50,672 nt of DNA from Lachnospiraceae bacterium (GTDB lineage Bacteria > Bacillota > Clostridia > Lachnospirales > Lachnospiraceae), in assembly GCA_017548765.1 (NCBI GenBank), contig JAFYZH010000057.1, positions 1 through 50,672 on the forward strand, given 5' to 3'. The stretch's first letter is position 1. Every line of letters begins with the position of its first letter. The notes below the pieces were generated by a model. The model saw only the letters and a program-made list of their open reading frames with translations. It was not told the origin of the DNA and did no database searches. Made by a program: the position numbers and the translations under genes. This document shows, piece after piece, positions 44,217-50,672 of this stretch.

Positions 44217-44798
44217 ATGGGAGATTTCGGCAAGCGGCAGAACTGGCCCGGAGGGAATATGCTCTATCCTCTTCCGGTGATCATGGCTTCGGTCCGCGAT
44301 CCCCGTACAGGTAAAGATAACATCATCACGCTGGCCTGGGCGGGCACGATTTGCTCGGATCCCGCGATGGTCTCGATCTCGGTACGTAAGGAGCGCTTCA
44401 GTCATCCGATGCTGATGGCGGCGCGGGAGTTCGTCATCAACCTTACGACGAAGGAACTCGCATTTGCCACGGATCTGTGCGGCGTGAAGTCCGGACGCGA
44501 CGTGGATAAATTCGAACTGGCGCACCTGACGAAGGGCGAAGCGGTGAAGATCAACGCGCCGCTCATCCTGGAGTCCCCGGTGAACCTGGAATGTAAGGTC
44601 GAGCAGGTGCTCGAACTGGGCAGCCACGATATGTTCATCGCGAAGGTGGTCGGCGTGGATGTCGACGAGAGATATCTGGATGAAAAAGGTAAGTTCTGTC
44701 TGAACGACTCCGATCTTCTGGTCTACTCCCACGGAGAGTATTTCGATCTGGGAGAGAAACTCGGGACCTTCGGTTACAGCGTCAGAAAGAAAAAATAA
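44217..44798 (+). CDS. Flavin reductase-like (FMN-binding split barrel) protein
   Basis: The 193-residue protein matches the DIM6/NTAB flavin reductase-like family: YPLPVIMASVRD near the N-terminus, NIITLAWAGTICSDPAMVSISVRKERFSH split over two strands, and FVINLTTKELA. It would bind FMN and either reduce free flavin or act as a flavoprotein of unknown partner. AAGGAGG precedes the ATG. The terminator before it and the hairpin after it suggest a short transcript, possibly continuing into aroK. Confidence 0.85.
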   Translation: MGDFGKRQNWPGGNMLYPLPVIMASVRDPRTGKDNIITLAWAGTICSDPAMVSISVRKERFSHPMLMAAREFVINLTTKELAFATDLCGVKSGRDVDKFELAHLTKGEAVKINAPLILESPVNLECKVEQVLELGSHDMFIAKVVGVDVDERYLDEKGKFCLNDSDLLVYSHGEYFDLGEKLGTFGYSVRKKK

Positions 44799-44819
44799 GC
44801 GGAGGTAAGTTCCGCTTAA
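44797..44819 (+). promoter_or_regulatory. Intergenic hairpin between the flavin reductase-like gene and aroK
   Basis: TAAGCGGA and TCCGCTTA form an 8-bp stem with a 7-base loop. No T tract follows, so it is probably not a terminator. It includes the stop codon of the upstream gene. Confidence 0.5.
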
Positions 44820-44831
44820 TAGGGTGATCAT

Positions 44832-45362
44832 ATGAATATTACTTTGATCGGGATGCCGGGGTCCGGAAAGAGCACCATCGGCGTCCTTTTAGCGAAACGA
44901 CTCGGGATGGAGTTCGTGGACACGGATCTGCTGATCCAGAAGAGGGAGAAACGGCGGCTGCCGGAGATCATTGCCCGAGAGGGTATCGACCGCTTCCTGG
45001 AGATCGAGAACGAGGTCAATGCTTCACTGGAAGTCGAAAATACGATCATCGCGCCGGGCGGCAGCGCCGTCTACGGACGCGAGGCGATGGAGCACTTTCG
45101 GGAGATATCGACAGTGGTGTACCTGAAGGTGAGCCTGCGGGAACTGAAGAAACGGCTGGGGGACCTGAAGGCGCGTGGCGTGGTGTGTAAAGAGGGAAAG
45201 ACGCTCGCGGACGTGCTGAAGGAGCGGGCGCCGCTGTATGAAAAGTACGCGGACCTGACGGTCGTGGAGACGCAGTACGATATCGGCCCGACGGTCGACG
45301 AGTTACGCGCGCATTTCGAACCGCTCAGGCAGAATAACGGGGGAGAACCCGAAGTAAAATAG
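44832..45362 (+). CDS. aroK: Shikimate kinase
   Basis: The 176-residue protein has Walker A GMPGSGKST (7-15), the shikimate-binding DTD motif at about 32-34, RFLEIENEV, and PGGSAVY where the family has a GGG or PGG loop. It phosphorylates shikimate in aromatic amino acid synthesis. The GGSA loop and the missing Arg after it are slightly atypical, so a related small-molecule kinase cannot be fully excluded. It is separated from the adhesin gene by 25 bases without a terminator. Confidence 0.82.
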   Translation: MNITLIGMPGSGKSTIGVLLAKRLGMEFVDTDLLIQKREKRRLPEIIAREGIDRFLEIENEVNASLEVENTIIAPGGSAVYGREAMEHFREISTVVYLKVSLRELKKRLGDLKARGVVCKEGKTLADVLKERAPLYEKYADLTVVETQYDIGPTVDELRAHFEPLRQNNGGEPEVK

Positions 45363-45387
45363 AGAAGATAAAGAAGAGGATGTAAAG

Positions 45388-48177
45388 ATGAACAAAGAAA
45401 TGATCCGCAAGACCTTGTTGTCGGCGTTAATGGCGATAGTCCTGGCCGGCATCGTATTGCTTTCCTTCGGGAATGCGTTCGCGCAGACGACGAAGAACCT
45501 GGCCGACCTGACCGTCGGCGGCAGCTTCACCGCAGTCATGATGCAGGGCTCCGAACCGATGGGGTCGCCGACGACCCTGAACTACGGGGAGGAGATCTAT
45601 GTTGAGTTTGACTGGGAGTTCCCGAACACCGCGCAGATCGAGGCGGGCGACGTGCTCGAGTATACATTGCCCGCGGCCATCGTTTTTACCGAGACGAAGG
45701 GCAACATCATGCAGGGCACGGACCCGGTCGGAAGCTACGAGATAAAGGATAATAAGATCTCCGTGACCTACACCGATGCGAACTTCATCGGAGGAACGAA
45801 GCGGAAGAGCAGCCTGACGATCGCCGGAAAGGTGCAGGGCACCGGCGTTTCCGCGACCCAGCGTTCGCAGGTCACCATCGACCTGCCGGCGAATAAGAGC
45901 TACGTGCTGGACGTGGTCCCGCCCGCAGCAGAGCCGACCATCGAGATCTCGAAGACCATCACGAATTCGACCAGCCAGGCCGAGCGCGATCAGCACATTT
46001 ATGACTGCTATATCGATGTAAACCTGTTGGGCGAGCATGTAAACCCGTACTTTGCGGATGATATGTATCCGGGCATGGCGATGTACGGCGACACGATCGA
46101 CCTGTGCACCGACCCGAACTATGCAAACGCGTACGGCGGCACCTATTCGACAGACATCAACACCGAGAAGACGAGCTTCCGCCTGAACTTGAGCGGAACT
46201 TTGGAGAACCGCCACTTCTACATCCACTACCGCATCCAGGTGCAGGATGAGATGTACACAAAGGCGACCGCGGAAGCATTTGCCAAAAACTATCCGAGCC
46301 ACTATCCGGCGGGCTACGAGGGCCGCATCCCGAACTATGCTTACGCAAAGAGTGAAAAGATGACCGACGCGGTCGGCGCGTGGGCAGACATCTACACCCT
46401 CGAGTCTCCCTTCGAAAAATGGGGCAATGACTCCGAGAACAAGCCTGACGAAGGCCTGCTGTGCTGGATGTTCCATATCGCCCAGATGGACAGTTCCGTG
46501 CTGAATGCATATATCGTGGACAATGTTCCTTCGAACACGTCACTGATCCAGGACGGTATGCGCATCCGCGGAGGCGCAAACGGTGAGCTCACGCCGATCT
46601 CGGACTACCTGACGTTCTCGGAGACGGTCGAAAAAGGACAGAAGAAGGTCAAGATCACATTTACCGATAAATTCCTGAAGGAACTGAAGAAGGGCGCCAT
46701 GGACATCACCTTCTACACGAAGGTCGAGCGCCAGGACCAGAAGACGGCCATCTACACCAACGGAGCGTCGCTGTTTATCGACGGCGTAAGGGTGGCTGAC
46801 CGCCAGAACAACATGAAATATACAAAGCCGATGGCTTTGAAGAAAGACCATAATTACACACCGGCGACGGCTCCGAAGGTGAGTTACACGATCACCGTAA
46901 ATCCGGCGTCGCTGGATCTGGACGCGTCGAGCGACACAGTCACCATGGTGGACGTTTTCGGTTCCGCCCTGGATTTCGTGCCTTCGTCCCTAAAGGTCAA
47001 TGGCGCAGCTGCGACCGCGGCGATGGCGCCGGCCTTCGATCCGGACGCGCGGAAGCTCACGCTTACGCTGAAGGACCAGACCGCCTACGTGATCACGTAC
47101 GACGCGACGGTGAACCTCACCGCAGGCTCCGTTTTCGATGGCAAGAATTCGGCCAATGATTGCGAACTTTCGGGCATCGTTTCGGCCAATGACGGCAAGG
47201 GATCCGTGATCCCCGGCACTGTATACAAGTCTTCCGCGAGCGCGTCATCGACCGCGAAGGAAGAGTTGATGGTACACATCGTGAAGCACGATGCGAAGTC
47301 GACACTGTCCGGTCTGGCGGGAGCGGTATTCGATCTGGAGCGCGTGACGGATGTCGCTTCCGGCAGCGTGAATAAGACTGCGAGCGTGGCGACGGGTATC
47401 AAGACGGACGCGAACGGACAGGCTGTGATCAATGACTTGCAGCGCGGCGAGATCTACGTGCTGACCGAGAAGACGGCGCCGAGCGGTTACGAGAAGATCG
47501 ATACACCGATCGTGTTTGCATTTGCCGATGGAAGCACGGCGATCCCCACGACATTGACCGTGGGAGGTAAGTCGGTGAAGGTCGATGTGCTTGCAGCAAC
47601 GAAGACCAGCACGACCTACTACGTAGCAAATACAGAGGTGAAGGAACCCGAGACGTCGACGGAAGAAGAAACCACGACCGAGGAAGAGACTACCACTGAG
47701 GAAGAGACCACGACCGAAGAGGAAACCACCACGGAGGAAGAAACTACGACAGTAGAAGAAACCACCACAGTGGAAGAAACCACGACAGTAGAAGAAACCA
47801 CGACAGTAGAAGAGACCACCACAGTAGAGGAAACCACCACGGAAGAGGAAACCACTACCGAGGCGGAGACTGCCACAGAAGCAGATACTACGACGGAGGA
47901 AGAGACCACGACTGCAGGGGAGACCACCACCGAGGAGGGAACCACCTCCGTGGCGGAAGGCACAACCGAGGCCGGAACGGCCACGGAGACCGAGATTTCC
48001 ACCGAGGCCGAGGCCGCTACATTGGCCGGGGAAACGACATCGGCGGGAGACCAGGACGCAGGAACCGCGGTAAAAACCGGTAATCCGGACAGAAGTCTGG
48101 TGCTTATGCTTCTACTCATTGTCTCGACGGGAGTCATGATCTTGTGCTCCGACCTTCGGATCCGCAGGAAAAAATAG
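45388..48177 (+). CDS. SpaA-type surface adhesin with ETTTE-repeat stalk
   Basis: The 929-residue protein has a signal peptide (about 1-32) and two Ig-like adhesin-type domains (about 35-185 and 190-420), of the fold seen in Gram-positive collagen or fibrinogen binders. A further beta domain follows (about 495-610), then a SpaA domain (about 625-750) with candidate isopeptide residues: Lys in VHIVKHDA and Glu in LTEKTAPSGYE. The stalk (about 752-890) is made of EETTTEE/VEETTT units. The C-terminus has VKTGNPDRS, a hydrophobic helix and RIRRKK, which resembles a sortase or membrane anchor but lacks LPxTG. It is probably displayed on the cell surface; the ligand is unknown. Confidence 0.85.
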   Translation: MNKEMIRKTLLSALMAIVLAGIVLLSFGNAFAQTTKNLADLTVGGSFTAVMMQGSEPMGSPTTLNYGEEIYVEFDWEFPNTAQIEAGDVLEYTLPAAIVFTETKGNIMQGTDPVGSYEIKDNKISVTYTDANFIGGTKRKSSLTIAGKVQGTGVSATQRSQVTIDLPANKSYVLDVVPPAAEPTIEISKTITNSTSQAERDQHIYDCYIDVNLLGEHVNPYFADDMYPGMAMYGDTIDLCTDPNYANAYGGTYSTDINTEKTSFRLNLSGTLENRHFYIHYRIQVQDEMYTKATAEAFAKNYPSHYPAGYEGRIPNYAYAKSEKMTDAVGAWADIYTLESPFEKWGNDSENKPDEGLLCWMFHIAQMDSSVLNAYIVDNVPSNTSLIQDGMRIRGGANGELTPISDYLTFSETVEKGQKKVKITFTDKFLKELKKGAMDITFYTKVERQDQKTAIYTNGASLFIDGVRVADRQNNMKYTKPMALKKDHNYTPATAPKVSYTITVNPASLDLDASSDTVTMVDVFGSALDFVPSSLKVNGAAATAAMAPAFDPDARKLTLTLKDQTAYVITYDATVNLTAGSVFDGKNSANDCELSGIVSANDGKGSVIPGTVYKSSASASSTAKEELMVHIVKHDAKSTLSGLAGAVFDLERVTDVASGSVNKTASVATGIKTDANGQAVINDLQRGEIYVLTEKTAPSGYEKIDTPIVFAFADGSTAIPTTLTVGGKSVKVDVLAATKTSTTYYVANTEVKEPETSTEEETTTEEETTTEEETTTEEETTTEEETTTVEETTTVEETTTVEETTTVEETTTVEETTTEEETTTEAETATEADTTTEEETTTAGETTTEEGTTSVAEGTTEAGTATETEISTEAEAATLAGETTSAGDQDAGTAVKTGNPDRSLVLMLLLIVSTGVMILCSDLRIRRKK
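47653..47925 (+). repeat. 15-bp tandem repeats coding for EETTT units
   Basis: About eighteen units with the pattern GAAGAAACCACCAC(A/G) and synonymous variants. The period of 15 bases keeps the frame, so copy-number changes would only lengthen or shorten the stalk. Confidence 0.85.
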
Positions 48178-48230
48178 TGTAAAAACACGCATATAACCGG
48201 TATGAGAAGGCGCTAACAAGGAAATGCCCC

Positions 48231-48258
48231 TTTACAAATCGTATTATTGTGCTATAAT
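48231..48258 (+). promoter_or_regulatory. Promoter of murA
   Basis: TTTACA (48231-48236), 16 bases, TATAAT (48253-48258) with a TGC extension just before it. Confidence 0.8.
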
Positions 48259-48299
48259 ATGCCTAAGTAGGTGTAAAAACTGAAACAATGAGGTGTTAT

Positions 48300-49598
48300 A
48301 TGGATCAATACATCATGAAGGGTCAGGTTCCTCTGTCCGGCGAGGTGTTTATCGCCGGAGCTAAAAACGCTGCTCTCGGTATCGTGGCGGCTGCCATTAT
48401 GGCGGACGAACCGGTACATGTAGATAATATTCCCGCGATCGGCGATATCCAAGCTTTGATCGCAGGCGTGAAGGAAACCGGAGCCTCCGTAGTTGAAGAA
48501 AATAAACATCGCTGGATGATCAACGGCAGCACGCTTCACTCCGTTACCGTCGAGTCCGGTGAATTACAAAAGATACGTGGCGGGTACTATTTGATCGGTG
48601 CCCTCCTGGGAAAATGTCATAAAGCAGAGGTCGTAATGCCGGGTGGGTGTAACCTCGGTGCACGTCCTATCGACCAGCACCTGAAGGGCTTCCGTGCCCT
48701 CGGCGCGAAGGTTGAGATCCGCAACGGTAAGGTGTATGCCGAGTGCGAACGCTTAGTCGGAAATCATGTTTATTTCGATGTTTCATCGGTCGGAGCGACC
48801 ATCAACGTGATGCTCGCCGCTTCCCTCGCGGAAGGTAAGACCATTTTGGACAATGCAGCAAAAGAACCGCACGTCGTTGACGTAGCAAACTTCTTAAACA
48901 GCATGGGCGCGAAGATCAAAGGCGCAGGTACGGACCTGATCCGTATCGAAGGCGTTCCGAAACTTCACGGCACCGATTATTCCATTATCCCCGACCAGAT
49001 CGAGGCGGGCACCTTCATGGTGGCTGCAGCTGCGACGCGCGGGGACGTAGTCGTACGAAATGTCATCCCGAAACACTTAGAGTCCATCAGCTCTAAGCTC
49101 CGCGAGATCGGATGCGAAGTGGTAGAGGGTGAAGAGGAGGTCCGCGTAGTCGGCACCAACACCATTCAGGCGACGAACATCAAAACACTGCCCTATCCCG
49201 GTTTCCCGACCGACATGCAGCCGCAGATCGCGGCTACGCTCGCTCTCGCGACCGGCACCAGCATAATCTCAGAAACCGTTTTTGACGCACGTTTCCGTTA
49301 TGTAAACGAACTAAACCGCATGGGAGCCTGCATTTCCGTTGAGCGCGATAACGCGATCATCGTCGGACCGCAGCGCCTGACCGGCGCGACCGTTAATGCA
49401 TCGGATCTTCGCGCGGGCGCCGCTTTGGTGATCGCCGGACTGTGCGCAGAAGGTTATACGACCGTTTGCGATATCGAGCATATCGAGCGTGGATATGAAG
49501 ATTTCCTCGAGAAACTTCAGTCGCTCGGAGCCGTGATCGAACGGGTAGCGGAGAATGATACACGCGCTAAGACGAAGTTCCGTATGCGCGTTAGCTGA
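48300..49598 (+). CDS. murA: UDP-N-acetylglucosamine 1-carboxyvinyltransferase
   Basis: The protein has 432 residues from the ATG at 48300, which has GAGGTG upstream; the ATG at 48288 is the alternative and adds four residues. Signatures are GAKNAAL near the N-terminus, the active-site Cys117 in PGGCNLGARPIDQH, the EPHVVDVANFL segment, and PYPGFPTDMQPQ. MurA adds enolpyruvate to UDP-GlcNAc, the first committed step of peptidoglycan synthesis. The Cys makes it a target of fosfomycin-type inhibition (family knowledge). It has its own promoter and a terminator. Confidence 0.95.
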   Translation: MDQYIMKGQVPLSGEVFIAGAKNAALGIVAAAIMADEPVHVDNIPAIGDIQALIAGVKETGASVVEENKHRWMINGSTLHSVTVESGELQKIRGGYYLIGALLGKCHKAEVVMPGGCNLGARPIDQHLKGFRALGAKVEIRNGKVYAECERLVGNHVYFDVSSVGATINVMLAASLAEGKTILDNAAKEPHVVDVANFLNSMGAKIKGAGTDLIRIEGVPKLHGTDYSIIPDQIEAGTFMVAAAATRGDVVVRNVIPKHLESISSKLREIGCEVVEGEEEVRVVGTNTIQATNIKTLPYPGFPTDMQPQIAATLALATGTSIISETVFDARFRYVNELNRMGACISVERDNAIIVGPQRLTGATVNASDLRAGAALVIAGLCAEGYTTVCDIEHIERGYEDFLEKLQSLGAVIERVAENDTRAKTKFRMRVS

Positions 49599-49603
49599 TC
49601 ATA

Positions 49604-49645
49604 TACGGGCAGGATTCGAAATGAGCGGACCCTGTCCGTAATTTT
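49604..49645 (+). terminator. Terminator between murA and metK
   Basis: TACGGGCAGG pairs with CCTGTCCGTA around about 17 bases, followed by ATTTTCG. Confidence 0.65.
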
Positions 49646-49673
49646 CGTCATAATATGAAGGGGTAAAAAACCA

Positions 49674-50672
49674 ATGGAACGTTATTTATTTACTTCGGAG
49701 TCAGTAACGGAAGGACATCCCGATAAGATGTGCGACCAGATCTCCGATGCGATCCTTGATGCGATCCTGGAGCAGGATCCGATGGGACGTGTAGCATGTG
49801 AGACTTGCTGTACGACCGGTTTGGTCATGGTCATGGGTGAGATCACAACATCCGCATACGTGGATATTCAGAAGATCGTGCGCGATACAGTCACCGAGAT
49901 CGGTTACACTCGCGCGAAGTTCGGATTTGATGCTGAGACCTGCGGCGTTCTCACCGCGATCGACGAGCAGTCCGGAGACATCGCCATGGGCGTAAATCAG
50001 GCGCTTGAGGCGCGAAATCATGAGATGAGCGACGACGAGATCGAAGCGATCGGCGCCGGCGACCAGGGTCTGATGTTTGGTTATGCGACCGACGAGACTG
50101 AGACCTACATGCCGTACCCGATCTATCTGGCACATAAATTAGCGCGTCGTCTGACCTACGTACGTAAGGCGGGCATTCTCCCGTACCTGCGTCCGGATGG
50201 TAAGACCCAGGTGACGGTCGAATACGACGAGAACAACCATCCGGTACGCCTGGATGCGATCGTTCTTTCGACCCAGCACGACGAGAACATCGAGCAGGAG
50301 CAGATCCACGAGGACATCAAGCGCGAAGTCTTCGATGTGGTGCTCCCCCAGAACATGGTCGATGCGAACACGAAGTTCTTCATCAACCCGACGGGCCGTT
50401 TCGTAATCGGCGGACCGCACGGAGACAGCGGTCTGACCGGCCGTAAGATCATCGTAGATACCTACGGCGGATACGCTCGCCACGGCGGCGGCGCATTTTC
50501 CGGTAAGGACCCGACGAAGGTGGACCGTTCCGCAGCGTACGCGGCACGTTACGTGGCAAAAAACCTCGTAGCGGCAGGCCTCGCGAAGCGTTGCGAGATC
50601 CAGCTCTCCTACGCGATCGGCGTGGCACGCCCGACGTCCATCACGGTCAATACATTCGAGACCGGTGTGATC
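49674..50672 (+). CDS. metK: S-adenosylmethionine synthetase, 3' end beyond the window
   Basis: The frame is open from the ATG at 49674, with GAAGGGG upstream, to the window edge: 333 codons of about 395-400 expected. Signatures are [67 protein letters not shown] and the metal- and ATP-binding [19 protein letters not shown]. It makes SAM from methionine and ATP. The 75-base leader is taken up mostly by the terminator stem, so a SAM riboswitch is not present here. Confidence 0.97.
   Translation, partial: MERYLFTSESVTEGHPDKMCDQISDAILDAILEQDPMGRVACETCCTTGLVMVMGEITTSAYVDIQKIVRDTVTEIGYTRAKFGFDAETCGVLTAIDEQSGDIAMGVNQALEARNHEMSDDEIEAIGAGDQGLMFGYATDETETYMPYPIYLAHKLARRLTYVRKAGILPYLRPDGKTQVTVEYDENNHPVRLDAIVLSTQHDENIEQEQIHEDIKREVFDVVLPQNMVDANTKFFINPTGRFVIGGPHGDSGLTGRKIIVDTYGGYARHGGGAFSGKDPTKVDRSAAYAARYVAKNLVAAGLAKRCEIQLSYAIGVARPTSITVNTFETGVI

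Noticed and set aside
48060-48177. Canonical LPxTG sortase signal on the adhesin
   Set aside because: The segment reads VKTGNPDRS. Without the Leu-Pro it cannot be called LPxTG, although an alternative sortase motif is possible.
49599-49673. SAM riboswitch before metK
   Set aside because: The 75-base gap is mostly one terminator-like stem. There is no room for a SAM-I fold.

Overview
The window reads as a stretch of chromosome from a plant-fibre-degrading, Gram-positive anaerobe of the Lachnospiraceae/Clostridia type. This is inferred from several things: strong AGGAGG-like ribosome sites, near-consensus sigma-A promoters with 17-base spacers, a moderately high GC content, a RicT/PSP1 gene in the usual Firmicutes holB cluster, an ECF vitamin transporter, and several large wall- or membrane-attached proteins with Thr/Glu/Pro-rich stalks. 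Every gene I can support is on the + strand. No phage, integrase, transposase or CRISPR array is visible.

Layout. 1-7651: the end of an Orn/Lys/Arg decarboxylase, a guanylate-kinase-like protein, a membrane-anchored GH5 cellulase, then the housekeeping run holB - ricT - trmN6-like - rsmI - sce7726-like. 7652-9620: a REP-like palindrome, a sigma factor with a very long C-terminal extension, and tRNA-Ala(CGC) followed by an 88-bp duplicated sequence. 10053-16802: an SPFH membrane protein translationally coupled to a ribbon-helix-helix protein, then a MacB-type ABC transporter and a two-component system. 16803-25856: a giant GLUG/InlB-repeat surface protein gene cut by one in-frame TAA, followed by a 64-bp tandem array of inverted 9-mers. 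25857-29259: a GH43 glycosidase, then a flavodoxin-xylose isomerase operon behind two perfect 16-bp palindromes. 29260-32133: two zinc-ribbon membrane proteins and a Nudix hydrolase. 32159-38407: two DUF4430 surface proteins, one with an added alpha-toroid domain, leading by ATGA overlap into ecfT, a fused ecfA and, 21 bases on, an S component. 38424-45362: coiled-coil and beta-propeller membrane proteins, galE, a ROK glucokinase, two small membrane proteins, a flavin reductase-like protein and shikimate kinase. 45388-50672: a SpaA-type adhesin, murA and the start of metK.

How the genes fit together. The most coherent system is 32159-38407. The domain pair found in animal intrinsic factor/transcobalamin (an alpha/alpha toroid plus the DUF4430 beta domain) sits on a membrane-anchored surface protein whose stop codon overlaps the start of an energy-coupling-factor transporter. 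I infer a corrinoid capture and import machine; the substrate is not proven by sequence. Around it, the cellulase, GH43 enzyme, xylose isomerase, galE and glucokinase describe use of plant polysaccharide sugars. The giant repeat protein, the SpaA protein and the DUF4430 proteins describe an elaborate cell surface.

Limits. Family names come from motifs read by eye, not from searches. Start sites were chosen from ribosome binding sites and overlaps.
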